A stretch of DNA of 64,000 nucleotides from Caballeronia jiangsuensis (GCA_000648925.1 JFHF01000013.1:62001-126000); one strand, 5' to 3'. Shown: positions 27,361 to 36,462, counted from the stretch's first letter. Translations and numbers: made by a program. The notes: a model not told the origin generated them from the sequence alone.

Positions 27361-28452
27361 ATGACGACACCTTCGACAAATATTCCATCGGTCGCGGCGC
27401 CGGCCCTCGCGCGGCCGGCGCGCAAGATTCCTTGGATGCTGCTCGCGCTCGGACTGGTCGGGCTCGCGCTGATCGCCGCGGTGGCCTGGTGGGCGCTGGT
27501 GCTGCGCTTCGTGCAAACGACCGACGATGCCTACGTCGGCGGCGATGTCACGGTGCTCGCGCCGAAGGTCAACGGCTTCGTCACCGATGTGCTCGTGCAG
27601 GACAACCAGCGCGTGAAGGCGGGCCAGGTGCTGATCCGCCTCGATGCGCGCGACTACGACGCACGCTTAGCGCAAGCCGACGCCGAATTGTCGGGCGCAC
27701 GCGCGGCGGTGGTCGAGTTGCAGGCGAAGGACGCGTTGCAGGCCGCCGTCATCAATCAGCAGCAGGCGGAAGTGCGCGCTTCGTCGGCCGAACTCACGCG
27801 CAGCGGGCAGGATCGGGTGCGCTATCGCGAGCTGGTGAAGGACGATGCCGTGTCGAACCAGATCGTCGAACGGGCGGATGCGGACTATACGAAGGCACAG
27901 GCATCGGTGGATCGAAGCGGCGCGTCGCTGGTGGCAGCGAAGCGCCAGTTGAGCGTGATCGAAGCGCAGATCGCGGATGCGCAGGCGCGCGTCGCTACGG
28001 CCGAAGCGGCGCGCCGCGTCGCGGAGCTGAATGTCGAATACACGACGATCCGCTCGCCCGTCGATGGCTATGTCGGCAATCGCACGGCGCGCGTGGGTGT
28101 GCTCGCGAACGTCGGCACGTCGCTCCTGACCATCGTGCCGTCGACGGGACTTTGGGTCGATGCGAACTTCAAGGAAGACCAGTTGAAGAAGATGCGCGCG
28201 GGCGATGAAGCGGATGTCGAACTCGATGCATCCAGCGTGCCGCTGACCGGCCACGTCGAAAGTCTCGCGCCCGCGACTGGCGCAACTTTCAGCGTGCTGC
28301 CGGCGGAAAATGCAACCGGCAACTTCACGAAGATCGTGCAGCGCGTGCCGGTGCGCATCCGACTCGATGTGCCGAAGGGCATGGAATCGGTGCTGCGTCC
28401 GGGTCTTTCGGCGACCGTGAAGGTTCATCTCGCCAAGCAGTCGAACGGCTGA
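27361..28452 (+). CDS. EmrA/HlyD-type membrane fusion protein
   Basis: A 363-residue periplasmic adaptor anchored by one membrane helix (~27-50). Seen: FVQTTDDAYVGGDVTVLAPKVNGFVTDVLVQDNQRVKAGQVL, the lipoyl half-motif typical of EmrA, a long coiled-coil hairpin (~95-200) and the second lipoyl half VEYTTIRSPVDGYVGNRTARVGVLANVGTSLLTIVP. It links the MFS pump to the outer-membrane channel encoded two genes downstream. The gap to the pump gene is 11 bp. Expression is probably governed by the twin palindromes upstream. Confidence 0.95.
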   Translation: MTTPSTNIPSVAAPALARPARKIPWMLLALGLVGLALIAAVAWWALVLRFVQTTDDAYVGGDVTVLAPKVNGFVTDVLVQDNQRVKAGQVLIRLDARDYDARLAQADAELSGARAAVVELQAKDALQAAVINQQQAEVRASSAELTRSGQDRVRYRELVKDDAVSNQIVERADADYTKAQASVDRSGASLVAAKRQLSVIEAQIADAQARVATAEAARRVAELNVEYTTIRSPVDGYVGNRTARVGVLANVGTSLLTIVPSTGLWVDANFKEDQLKKMRAGDEADVELDASSVPLTGHVESLAPATGATFSVLPAENATGNFTKIVQRVPVRIRLDVPKGMESVLRPGLSATVKVHLAKQSNG

Positions 28453-28463
28453 GGAGCGCGGCG

Positions 28464-30038
28464 ATGACCCACACCGTTCCCCTCGATCCCGCGAACCAGC
28501 CCCTAAGACAGCGCGTGCTCGCGTTCGCGCTGATGTGCCTCGGCTTCTTCATGGCGACGCTCGATATTCAGATCGTGGCTTCGTCGCTCAAGGATATCGG
28601 CGGCGGATTGTCCGCGAGTCAGGACGAGCTGTCCTGGGTGCAGACGTCCTATCTGATCGCGGAGATTCTCGTCATTCCGATGTCGGGCTGGCTCTCGAAA
28701 GTGTTCTCCACGCGCTGGCTTTTCGTTGCATCGGCGGTCGGCTTCACGATCACGAGCATGCTGTGCGGCATGGCATGGGACATCAATTCGATGATCCTCT
28801 TTCGCGGCCTGCAAGGCGCGCTCGGCGCCGCGATGATCCCGACCGTGTTCACGACCGCCTTCGTGATCTTCCCCGGCAAGCAGCGCCTGATTGCATCGAC
28901 GACCATCGGCGCGCTGGCGTCGCTCGCGCCTGCCATCGGACCCGTGATCGGCGGATGGATCACCGATCAATGGTCGTGGCACTGGCTCTTTTATCTGAAC
29001 GTCGTGCCGGGTCTCGTCGTCGCGCTGCTCGTGCCGAAGTACGTGCATATCGACGAGCCCAATCTTTCCTTGCTGAAGAAGGGCGACTATCTCGGCATCG
29101 TGCTGATGTCGGGCTTTCTCGGCTGTCTGGAATATGTGCTGGAGGAAGGGCCGCGCAAGAACTGGTTCGGCGACGACGTGATCATCGTATGTACGTGGAT
29201 TTCGGCGATCTGCGGTTTCCTGTTCCTCGTGCATGCGTTCACGGCGAAAGACCCGATCGTCGATCTGCGCGCGCTCGCCGTGCGCAACTTCGCAATAGGC
29301 AGCGTGCTGTCGTTCGTGACGGGCATCGGCATCTTCGTGTCGGTGTTTCTGACGCCGGTGTTTCTCGCTCGCGTGCGCGGCTTCGATTCGCTGGATACGG
29401 GTCTCGCGCTGCTCTCTGTCGGCTGCTTCCAGTTGCTTTCCATCGGCGTATACGGCTTCGCGTCGCGTTTCATCGACATGCGCGTGCTGCTCGCATTCGG
29501 GCTGATCTGCTTCGGCGCAGGCTGTTACTTCTATACGCCGCTGACGCACGATTGGGGCTGGCAACAGTTGCTCCTGCCGCAGGCGCTGCGCGGCATCGGC
29601 CAGCAATTCGCGGTGCCGCCGATCGTCACGATGGCGCTCGGTTCGCTGCCTCAGTCGCGGCTCAAATCGGCGAGCGGACTCTTCAATCTGATGCGCAATC
29701 TCGGCGGCGCGATCGGCATCGCTGTGAGCGCGACGATGCTCAACGATCGCCTCAATCTGCATTACCTGCGCCTGAGCGAGAACGTGACGATCGGCCGGCC
29801 CGTCATCGACGATCTGCTCTCGCGCAGCTCCGCGCATCTGTCGTCCGTCGCGGGCGATGCGCTGAATGCGTCGCAAGCGGGACTTGCATCGCTGCATGCG
29901 CTCGTGATGCGCGAAGCGCTCGTGCTGACCTTCGCCGATTGCTTCTATGTGCTTGCACTGTGCTTTCTCTTCGGCTTGATGACGGTGATGTTCGCGAAGC
30001 CGATCACGAGCGCGCCGCCTTCCTCCGATGCGCACTGA
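28464..30038 (+). CDS. EmrB-type MFS multidrug transporter (DHA2)
   Basis: A 524-residue inner-membrane drug:proton antiporter with about 14 hydrophobic segments. Seen: the DHA2 opening FFMATLDIQIVASSLKDIGGGLSASQDELSWVQTSYLIAE with the TM1 acidic residue, the motif GWLSKVFSTRWLF (motif A region) and motif C ASLAPAIGPVIGGWITDQWSW. Best described as the EmrB component of a tripartite EmrAB-TolC-like system. Shine-Dalgarno GAGGAGCG lies before the ATG. Substrates are not readable. Confidence 0.95.
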   Translation: MTHTVPLDPANQPLRQRVLAFALMCLGFFMATLDIQIVASSLKDIGGGLSASQDELSWVQTSYLIAEILVIPMSGWLSKVFSTRWLFVASAVGFTITSMLCGMAWDINSMILFRGLQGALGAAMIPTVFTTAFVIFPGKQRLIASTTIGALASLAPAIGPVIGGWITDQWSWHWLFYLNVVPGLVVALLVPKYVHIDEPNLSLLKKGDYLGIVLMSGFLGCLEYVLEEGPRKNWFGDDVIIVCTWISAICGFLFLVHAFTAKDPIVDLRALAVRNFAIGSVLSFVTGIGIFVSVFLTPVFLARVRGFDSLDTGLALLSVGCFQLLSIGVYGFASRFIDMRVLLAFGLICFGAGCYFYTPLTHDWGWQQLLLPQALRGIGQQFAVPPIVTMALGSLPQSRLKSASGLFNLMRNLGGAIGIAVSATMLNDRLNLHYLRLSENVTIGRPVIDDLLSRSSAHLSSVAGDALNASQAGLASLHALVMREALVLTFADCFYVLALCFLFGLMTVMFAKPITSAPPSSDAH

Positions 30039-30054
30039 ACCGGATGCTTCGATC

Positions 30055-31518
30055 ATGAAGAAACTATTCGTCGAAATACTTGCGGGCGTGACGGCTCTGA
30101 CGCTCGCCGCGTGCGCGGTGCAGCCCGAAACGCACGCCGATCTCCCCGCAACCGTGAACGCGACCGCGCCCGCCGACTGGAACGTCGATGTGCCGAAGCA
30201 AGCTGTCGATCCGACTGCATGGTGGAATCAGTTCAACGATCCGGTCATGCATGAGCTCGTCGCGTCGGTGTTGAACGACAACCTCGACGTGCAGGCGGCG
30301 GTCGAGCGCGTGAAGCAGGCAGAGGCGATCACGACACAACGCCGCGCGGCCTTGCTGCCGCAACTGGACGCGGGCGCGGGCGGATCGTACTCGCGCCAGA
30401 ACACGCCGCCGCCGCTCGGCTATGTGAAGCAGGCCGGCTTCGGCCTGACGCTGAGCTGGACGCCCGATGTATTCGGCGGCGAGCGCCTGGAACTGCTCGC
30501 GTCGCAGGCGCAACTCGTCGGCCGTGAACATGCCGCGGATCAGGTCAGGCTCGCGCTCGCCGCCGATACGGCCGCCGCGTATGTCGATCTGCGCTGGGCG
30601 CAAGCCGAACTGAAGATCCTGCAAGACAACCTGGAGATTCGCGAACGCGCATTGAAGCTCACGCAACGCCGCCTGCAATATGGCCTGTCGACGAAGCTCG
30701 ATGTCGCGCGCGCGCAGAATCAGCTTAGCGATCTGCAATCGCGCGTGCCGCGTACGCAGGCGACGATTCAGCATCAGTTGAGCCTGATCGCGGTGTATTC
30801 GGGCCGCACGCCGGAATCCATCGACAAGCTGATGCTCGCGAATCCGGGCGCCGCGCCTGTCATTCCCGTGCCCGCGAGCGGCGCGCCGCAGATGTTGCCG
30901 TCCGAAGCATTGTTGCGCCGTCCCGATGTGCTCGTCGCATACGCGACCGTGCAGCAGCGCGCGGCGGAAGTCGGCGTCGCGCGTGCGGAGCGTTATCCGA
31001 AGTTTTCGCTGCGCTTGTCGGATGGCTTGCTTGCATCGTCATATCTCGGATTGCCGACGCTGACCGACAACCTCTTCTCCGCCGCGCTCAACGCGACGAG
31101 CCCGATCTTCAACGCGGGACGCATCACGGCGGATATCGAGCAGAACCAGAGCAAGATGCGCGAATCGGAATTGCGTCTGCGTCAGGCGATGCTCGAAGCG
31201 CTGAAGGATGTCGAGGACACGCGCAGCGATCTCGTCAGCACGACCGAATCGACCGCGCGCCTCACCGACGCGCTTTCCGCGTCCGGCCAGTCGCTCACGC
31301 TATCGACACAGTTGTACAAGGGCGGCGCGGCCAGCTTTCTCGATGTGCTCGACGCGCAGCAATCCTATCTGCGCGACGCCGATGCGCTGAATCAGTCGAA
31401 GCGCGAACATGCGCTCGCGGCGGTGGCGCTCTATCGTTCGCTGGGCGGCGGCTGGAGCGTGACCGGCGATGACGACGTGATCAAGACCGCCAGCGATAAA
31501 ACGGAGACGACGAAATGA
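30055..31518 (+). CDS. NodT-family outer-membrane efflux lipoprotein
   Basis: A 487-residue TolC-like outer-membrane factor. Signal peptide ends in a lipobox LAAC (Cys20). Two similar halves of long helices and beta strands are visible (DPVMHELVASVLNDNLDVQAAVERVKQAEAITTQRRAALLPQ and later RRPDVLVAYATVQQRAAEVGVARAERYPKFSL), the latter the hallmark of the NodT family. Start at 30055 gives a proper lipoprotein signal, while the upstream in-frame ATG at 30028 lies within the preceding gene and adds a polar tail. Completes the tripartite pump. Confidence 0.95.
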   Translation: MKKLFVEILAGVTALTLAACAVQPETHADLPATVNATAPADWNVDVPKQAVDPTAWWNQFNDPVMHELVASVLNDNLDVQAAVERVKQAEAITTQRRAALLPQLDAGAGGSYSRQNTPPPLGYVKQAGFGLTLSWTPDVFGGERLELLASQAQLVGREHAADQVRLALAADTAAAYVDLRWAQAELKILQDNLEIRERALKLTQRRLQYGLSTKLDVARAQNQLSDLQSRVPRTQATIQHQLSLIAVYSGRTPESIDKLMLANPGAAPVIPVPASGAPQMLPSEALLRRPDVLVAYATVQQRAAEVGVARAERYPKFSLRLSDGLLASSYLGLPTLTDNLFSAALNATSPIFNAGRITADIEQNQSKMRESELRLRQAMLEALKDVEDTRSDLVSTTESTARLTDALSASGQSLTLSTQLYKGGAASFLDVLDAQQSYLRDADALNQSKREHALAAVALYRSLGGGWSVTGDDDVIKTASDKTETTK

Positions 31519-31964
31519 GCCTGATCGAAGAAACCGCCGCCGGCCTCGATGGTCTCGCGCAACTGCGCAAGCTGATCGCGAGCGGACGCAAGCCGGGCAT
31601 TCTGGAGTCGCTGGATTTCGAATTCATCGAAGTCGAAGCGGGCAGGGCCGTGTTCGTGGGCGTACCCGGCGATCACGCGTATAACCCGATCGGCACCGTG
31701 CATGGCGGATATGCAGCGACGCTGCTCGATTCCGCGTGCGGTTGCTCGGTGCATTCATGCCTGACCGCGACGCAGGCGTATACGACGCTCGAACTGAAAG
31801 TCGCGTATCACAAGGCGGTCACGCGCGATTCGGGTGCGCTGCGCGCGGAAGGACGCGTGCTGTCGATCGGACGCCGCGCCGCGTTCGCCGAAGCGACGCT
31901 CAAGGACGCGCGAGGCAGATTGTTCGCCTCGGCGACATCGACGCTGCTCGTCATGGAGCGGTAA
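31515..31964 (+). CDS. PaaI-like hotdog thioesterase
   Basis: A 149-residue hotdog-fold protein of the PaaI thioesterase group. Seen: the conserved NPIGTVHGGYAATLLDSACGCSVHSC with the HGG motif and the following catalytic-region Asp. It would hydrolyse an aryl- or acyl-CoA. The ATG overlaps the outer-membrane factor stop (ATGA), so it is the last gene of the efflux operon. Co-expression with a drug pump suggests a role in detoxifying aromatic acids, an inference only. A terminator follows. Confidence 0.92.
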   Translation: MSLIEETAAGLDGLAQLRKLIASGRKPGILESLDFEFIEVEAGRAVFVGVPGDHAYNPIGTVHGGYAATLLDSACGCSVHSCLTATQAYTTLELKVAYHKAVTRDSGALRAEGRVLSIGRRAAFAEATLKDARGRLFASATSTLLVMER

Positions 31965-31971
31965 AAGAAAA

Positions 31972-32002
31972 AGCCCGGTTCCTCATCGCGAGGAACCGGG
32001 CT
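31972..32002. terminator. Bidirectional terminator between thioesterase and aminotransferase
   Basis: A perfect 13-bp stem (31972-31984 with 31990-32002), 5-nt loop, between convergent genes. On the minus strand it is followed by a T-rich tail (from TTTTTCTTTT), so it is a classic terminator for the aminotransferase and may also stop the efflux operon. Confidence 0.9.
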
Positions 32003-32022
32003 CTCTGCCGCGAGAAAACCGC

Positions 32023-33351
32023 TTACTTCACGCTTTCCAGCGCCTTTCTCACCGTGCCGAAGATCTGATCGATCTGATCGTCTTCGATGATGAGCGGCGG
32101 CGAGAACGCGAGGATATCGCCGGTATAGCGCACGAGCACGCCCGCTTCGAAACACTTGACGAATACTTCATACGCACGCGCGCCCGGCGCGCCTTCGCGC
32201 GATTCGAGTTCGATGCCCGCGACGAGTCCGAGATTGCGGATGTCCTTCACGAACGGCGCATCGCGCAATGCGTGCGCGGCGCTTTCGAACTTCTCGGCCT
32301 TCGACGCCGCGCGCTCGAACAGCTTGTCGCGCTGATACAGATCGATGGTCGCGATGGCCGCGGCGGTCGCGACCGGGTGCGCCGAATACGTATAGCCGTG
32401 GAACAGTTCGATGGCATTGGCGGCGCCCGCGTTGACGACCGTGTCGTGCACGTTGCGATGCGCGGCGACGGCGCCCAGCGGAATGGTCGCGTTGTTGATC
32501 GCTTTCGCCATCGTGATGAGATCGGGCGTCACGCCGAAATACTCGCTCGCCGTCGCCTTGCCGAGCCGACCGAAGCCGGTGATCACCTCATCGAAAATCA
32601 GGAGAATGCCGTACTTCGTGCAGATGTCGCGCAGCTTTTGCAGATAGCCTTGCGGCGGCACGAGCACGCCCGTGGAACCGGCGAGCGGCTCGACAATCAC
32701 GGCGGCGATCGTCGACGGATCGTGCAGCGTGACGATGCGTTCCAGATCGTCCGCGAGATGATCGCCCCATGCGGGCTGGCCCTTCGTGAACGCGTTGCGC
32801 GCGAGATCGTGCGTATGCGGCAGATGATCGACCGACGGCAACAGCGCGCCCGAGAACGTCTTGCGATTCGGTGCGATGCCGCCGACCGAAATGCCGCCGA
32901 AGCCGACGCCGTGATAGCCGCGCTCGCGGCCGATCAGTCGCGTGCGCTGGCCTTCGCCGCGTGCGCGGTGGTAGGCGAGCGCGATCTTCAGCGCCGTATC
33001 GACCGACTCCGAACCCGAGTTCGTGAAGAAGATGCGGTCGAGCCCTTCGGGCATCAGGTTGGCGACCTTGGTCGCGGCTTCGAAGGCGAGCGGGTGGCCC
33101 ATCTGGAAGGTCGGCGCGAAGTCGAGCGTCGAAAGCGCCTTCTGCACCGCGTCCACGATCTCGTCCCGGCAATGGCCCGCGTTCACGCACCAGAGACCGG
33201 CGGTGCCGTCGAGCACTTCGCGGCCGTCGGTCGAGCGGTAGTACATGCCCTTCGCGCTTTCGAGCAGGCGCGGCGCGGCCTTGAACTGGCGATTGGCGGT
33301 GAACGGCATCCAGAACGACGAAAGGTCGTCGATGACGGGGCGAGCATTCAT
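32023..33351 (-). CDS. Omega-amino acid:pyruvate aminotransferase (class III)
   Basis: A 442-residue PLP enzyme of aminotransferase class III, closest in pattern to beta-alanine:pyruvate aminotransferases. Seen: FWMPFTANRQFKAAPRLLESAKGMYY near the start, NSGSESVDTALKIALAYHRARGEGQRTRLIGRERGYHG, VIVEPLAGSTGV, ILLIFDEVITGFGRLG and the PLP Lys283 in TMAKAINNATIPLGAV. Probable reaction: beta-alanine plus pyruvate to malonate semialdehyde plus alanine. AAGGAGG lies before the ATG at 33351, whereas the longer upstream start has none. Divergent from a MocR regulator that probably controls it. It could complete use of beta-alanine made by the operon at 10-18 kb. Confidence 0.93.
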   Translation of the reverse strand: MNARPVIDDLSSFWMPFTANRQFKAAPRLLESAKGMYYRSTDGREVLDGTAGLWCVNAGHCRDEIVDAVQKALSTLDFAPTFQMGHPLAFEAATKVANLMPEGLDRIFFTNSGSESVDTALKIALAYHRARGEGQRTRLIGRERGYHGVGFGGISVGGIAPNRKTFSGALLPSVDHLPHTHDLARNAFTKGQPAWGDHLADDLERIVTLHDPSTIAAVIVEPLAGSTGVLVPPQGYLQKLRDICTKYGILLIFDEVITGFGRLGKATASEYFGVTPDLITMAKAINNATIPLGAVAAHRNVHDTVVNAGAANAIELFHGYTYSAHPVATAAAIATIDLYQRDKLFERAASKAEKFESAAHALRDAPFVKDIRNLGLVAGIELESREGAPGARAYEVFVKCFEAGVLVRYTGDILAFSPPLIIEDDQIDQIFGTVRKALESVK

Positions 33352-33385
33352 GGCGGGTCTCCTCCTTGGAAAGAACGGTCTGTGC

Positions 33386-33471
33386 ACTGTATTCCTCGGC
33401 AAAATTGCACGGCATAGACAGTTCGATCACTGCGCTGCCAACTGTGCTGGCAAAATGCTGCAAACTGTATT
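33386..33471. promoter_or_regulatory. ACTGT-repeat operator region between aminotransferase and mocR
   Basis: The divergent promoter region carries direct copies of ACTGTATT at 33386-33393 and 33464-33471, AACTGT at 33440-33445 and 33463-33468 (23 bp apart), and the inverse ACAGTT at 33418-33423. MocR-type regulators commonly bind such paired direct repeats, so these are candidate sites for the adjacent regulator. Confidence 0.5.
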
Positions 33472-33506
33472 GGCCGATGCGCGATGACCGCGCTATTCTC
33501 GAATCC

Positions 33507-34922
33507 ATGATCGAACTCAAGCTGGAGCGCGGCACACGGCAGGCGCCGACGCTCGTCGAACAACTGGTGCGCGCGTTTTCCTCGGCGATCGAGGAGCAGA
33601 CGCTGCGCGCGGGCGCGCTCCTGCCATCGGTGCGGCGTCTTGCCGAGACGGAAAGTCTCAGCACGTTCACGGTGACGGAGGCATACGGCAGGCTCGTGTC
33701 GATGGGCCTCGTCACTGCGCGGCGCGGCTCGGGCTATCGCGTGGCCGCGCGCGGGCGCAGCGAACGCGCGCGCGCGGTCGAATGGCAGCCGCCGAGCCTC
33801 ACCGCGACGTGGCTTCTGTCCGACGTATTCGCCGACCATTCCGTGCCGATCAAATCCGGCTGCGGCTGGCTGCCGAACGAATGGGTCAACGAGAGCGGCC
33901 TTCAGCATGCGTTGCGCGCGGTGAGTCGCGTGCCTTCGGCGCGCATCGCAGATTATGGGCATCCATATGGCTTCGCGCCGCTGCGCGAGCGCGTCGCGGA
34001 GCAACTGGACCGTCACGGTCTGCCGGTCGATGCCGCGTCGAACGTGCTGTTGACCGCGGGCGCGACGCAGGCGCTCGATCTCATCGTGCGCACGTTGCTG
34101 CGTCCGGGCGATGCGGTCGTCGTCGAAGATCCGGGCTACTGCAATCTGCTGCAGATTCTGCGGCTCGCCGGGCTTCAGGTGCATGGCGTGCCGCGCACCG
34201 CCGCGGGCATCGATACGGATGTGTTCGAGCGCATCGTCGTCGAGCATGGGCCGAAAGCGGTCTTTCTCAACACGACCTTGCAGAATCCGACGGGCGCGAC
34301 CTTCGGCATGGCGTCGGCGTTTCGTCTGATGCAGATCGCGGAGCGTCACGGCCTGTGGGTGGTCGAGGACGATGTGAACCGCGAGCTTGCGCCGCCCGGC
34401 GCGCCGTTGCTCGCGGCGATGGAAGGGCTGAGCCGCGTGCTTTACGTCGGCGGCTTTGCGAAGACGATTACGCCGGCGCTGCGTTGCGGCTATGTCGTCG
34501 CTGAACGCGATGTATTGCGCGAACTGGCGCGCACGAAGATGGCGGTGGGGCTGACGTCATCGGAGGCGACTGAGCGCATCGTCGAGAAAGTGCTGACGGA
34601 AGGGCGCTACGCGCGACATGTGGAATTCGTCGTGGAGAAGTTGAAAGACGCGCATGCGCTCGTGGAGGATCGCATGGATGCACTGGGCGTCGAGTTGTTC
34701 CGGCGTCCGCGTGCGGGTCTATTTTTGTGGGGTGCGTTGCCGATCGATCCCGCAGAAGGCAGCGCCGTCGCGACACGCGCATTGCAGCACGGCATATGGC
34801 TCGCGCCCGGCTCTTACTTCCGTCCCGACGATGCAGAAAGCGCGTGCTTCAGATTCAACGTCCCTTATTCCGTGGACGATGCACTCTGGACGTTTCTGGA
34901 AAAAACGATCAAAGGCTTTTAA
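33507..34922 (+). CDS. MocR/GabR-type PLP-dependent regulator
   Basis: A ~471-residue fusion regulator. Residues ~1-75 form a GntR winged HTH (RAGALLPSVRRLAETESLSTFTVTEAYGRLVSMGLVTARRGSGYRV). The rest is a class I aminotransferase-like domain with NPTGATFGMA and the PLP lysine in YVGGFAKTITPALRCGYV. In this family the PLP domain senses an amino compound and DNA binding controls a nearby transaminase or PLP-synthesis gene. Divergent from the class III aminotransferase, its likely target. Start is uncertain: 33507 gives the standard N-terminus IELKLERG; 33477 is also possible and neither has a clear ribosome site. Confidence 0.92.
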   Translation: MIELKLERGTRQAPTLVEQLVRAFSSAIEEQTLRAGALLPSVRRLAETESLSTFTVTEAYGRLVSMGLVTARRGSGYRVAARGRSERARAVEWQPPSLTATWLLSDVFADHSVPIKSGCGWLPNEWVNESGLQHALRAVSRVPSARIADYGHPYGFAPLRERVAEQLDRHGLPVDAASNVLLTAGATQALDLIVRTLLRPGDAVVVEDPGYCNLLQILRLAGLQVHGVPRTAAGIDTDVFERIVVEHGPKAVFLNTTLQNPTGATFGMASAFRLMQIAERHGLWVVEDDVNRELAPPGAPLLAAMEGLSRVLYVGGFAKTITPALRCGYVVAERDVLRELARTKMAVGLTSSEATERIVEKVLTEGRYARHVEFVVEKLKDAHALVEDRMDALGVELFRRPRAGLFLWGALPIDPAEGSAVATRALQHGIWLAPGSYFRPDDAESACFRFNVPYSVDDALWTFLEKTIKGF

Positions 34923-34924
34923 CG

Positions 34925-34954
34925 CGGACACGACGAATCGAATCGTCGTGTCCG
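34925..34954. terminator. Terminator hairpin after mocR
   Basis: A perfect 12-bp stem (CGGACACGACGA / TCGTCGTGTCCG) with a 6-nt loop lies two bases after the mocR stop and before the convergent small-protein gene. No long T-tract on either strand, so efficiency is uncertain. Confidence 0.7.
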
Positions 34955-34967
34955 TATTAATCAAAGC

Positions 34968-35228
34968 TTATTGCGCCACTTGCGAAGAAGCGGATGCGGA
35001 AACCTGTCCGCGCTGAACCTGCGCGGTGCGTTCCGTATTGCCGAAATCACCGCGTCCCTGCGCGGCTTCTTCCGCCGCGAAGGTTTGCGCGCTCACGCCA
35101 TGCTGCGAAGCAGGCGCACCGACATCGGGGCGATAATGCGGCGCCGGCCCATAACCGCTTGCAAATGCCGAACCGGCGAAGAGAGAACTCAATGCAATAG
35201 CAAAGCCCACTACGAGTCGCTTGTTCAC
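34968..35228 (-). CDS. Small exported protein
   Basis: An 86-residue protein with a clear Sec signal peptide (LVVGFAIALSSLFAGSAFA) and a short Gly/Pro- and then Gln/Ser-rich mature part (SGYGPAPHYRPDVGAPASQ ... VSASASSQVAQ). Start chosen as the GTG at 35228, which has GGAG seven bases upstream and begins with a positively charged MNKR; the only upstream ATG gives an unusual long leader. Family not recognised, though the size and composition resemble the small secreted proteins common in Burkholderiaceae. Likely periplasmic. Confidence 0.72.
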   Translation of the reverse strand: MNKRLVVGFAIALSSLFAGSAFASGYGPAPHYRPDVGAPASQHGVSAQTFAAEEAAQGRGDFGNTERTAQVQRGQVSASASSQVAQ

Positions 35229-35407
35229 GAGATTGCTCCGACAAAAATATGAGGAGATGCGGTTATCTGGCAGTGACAACCGCAATCGGAGAAGCGAATC
35301 GTTCGCTACGAAACGCACCCGACATGCGAACGCAGTGTAGAAGGACTTGGCCGCTTTTTAATCGCACGAAAAGCCAATTGAGTTTTCGCCGATCTCAAAC
35401 AATGGGA

Positions 35408-35683
35408 TTACGCGATGGCTTCGCGATGTGTTTGCCTGACTCGCGACGCTGCGAGTTGCGCACGCAAGTGCTCGCAGACATCTTTTCGACGCACGGCGTT
35501 GAGCGGATCGCACAGACGAATCGTAAGTGTCGATGTCTCAGCGTGCATCACGGGCGGATCGTCGGCGTCGGATTCGGGCGCTTCCCACAACACGACGGTA
35601 AAGGTGCCGTCGGAGACTTGTACGACGTGAAAGCGCGCAATATCGATCTTCGTGAGTTCGTGCGGTTCGATCGAATGATGCAT
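35408..35683 (-). CDS. Hypothetical small protein
   Basis: A 91-residue soluble protein (MHHSIEPHELTKIDIARFHVVQ...). It reads IDIARFHVVQVSDGTFTVVLWEAPESDADD and later LTIRLCDPLNAVRRKDVCEHLRAQLA, suggesting a small beta-rich domain with a final helix. I do not recognise a family. Start at 35683 has GAGGA five bases upstream; a longer reading begins with Arg-rich sequence and is less likely. It stands alone between two other minus-strand genes, with 179 bp upstream of the small exported-protein gene. Confidence 0.65.
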   Translation of the reverse strand: MHHSIEPHELTKIDIARFHVVQVSDGTFTVVLWEAPESDADDPPVMHAETSTLTIRLCDPLNAVRRKDVCEHLRAQLAASRVRQTHREAIA

Positions 35684-35814
35684 GGCGTCCTCGACATTCT
35701 CTGCATGGGTATCTACGTTCACGCAAGCATCATGCCGACGCCAAAGATCCTTGCGGACGCGCGGCGATGGCCGCGCACCCATGTCGATTTTTTCCGTGCT
35801 TCCCTGGAAAAACG

Positions 35815-36462
35815 CTAATTCGATGCCGATGCGTCACCGGTGGTCGTCGATGTCGGAGCGCCTGCATTGCTTTGCTCAGGCACGGTCGCGGCGGTTGGCG
35901 CCGCTTTCGCGGTGCGTTTGCGCGGCGCGCTGCGCTTCGCGGCAGGCTTGGCCGCAGTCGCGTTCTTCGCGGCCGGCGCGCTCGTTTGCGCTGGCTTTGC
36001 TTTCTTCGCCGCAGTCTTTTTAACCGCGGTCTTCTTGGCCGCAGCTTTCTTGGCCACGGCTTTCTTGGCGGCCGCCTTCGGCTTGACCGCTATTTCCGCG
36101 CTATCCGCATCGATCAGAAACTTGCTGCGATCCTTCACGTTCGCGATCCACGCAGGCGGGCGCGCCCAGCCGCTCCAGGTTTCGCCCGTCTTCGGATTGC
36201 GGTACTTCGCAGGCAGCTTGCCTTTTTTAGCGAGCTTCGTCATCGCTTGATGGCGACCCGCCGGCGCGGGCAGCGCGACCTTCGGCTTCGCAGCGCGTTT
36301 GACCTTCTTTCCGTGCTTGTCGATATCCGCGGTCGTGAGACCGTGCCTTTCCATCATCGCGCGTATATCGTCGAGCACGGCTTGCGCGCGCTTCGCGATC
36401 AGTTGCTCGGCCTGCGCCTGCAGTTTCTTCAGCTTCGCCTGCATCTGCTTGAGTGTCGCCAT
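35815..36462 (-). CDS. H-NS family nucleoid protein with histone H1-like tail
   Basis: A 215-residue DNA-binding protein. Residues 1-50 form the oligomerising coiled-coil (MATLKQMQAKLKKLQAQAEQ). Residues ~80-115 carry the H-NS DNA-binding core YRNPKTGETWSGWARPPAWI, with the AT-hook-like RPP in place of the usual G-R-x-P. Residues ~125-190 are a lysine/alanine-rich tail with repeated AAAKKAVAKKAAAKKTAVKK units like eukaryotic H1 or bacterial AlgP. Standard H-NS family proteins in these bacteria are ~100 residues, so the tail doubles the size. GAGGAG lies before the ATG. Monocistronic. Confidence 0.92.
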   Translation of the reverse strand: MATLKQMQAKLKKLQAQAEQLIAKRAQAVLDDIRAMMERHGLTTADIDKHGKKVKRAAKPKVALPAPAGRHQAMTKLAKKGKLPAKYRNPKTGETWSGWARPPAWIANVKDRSKFLIDADSAEIAVKPKAAAKKAVAKKAAAKKTAVKKTAAKKAKPAQTSAPAAKNATAAKPAAKRSAPRKRTAKAAPTAATVPEQSNAGAPTSTTTGDASASN

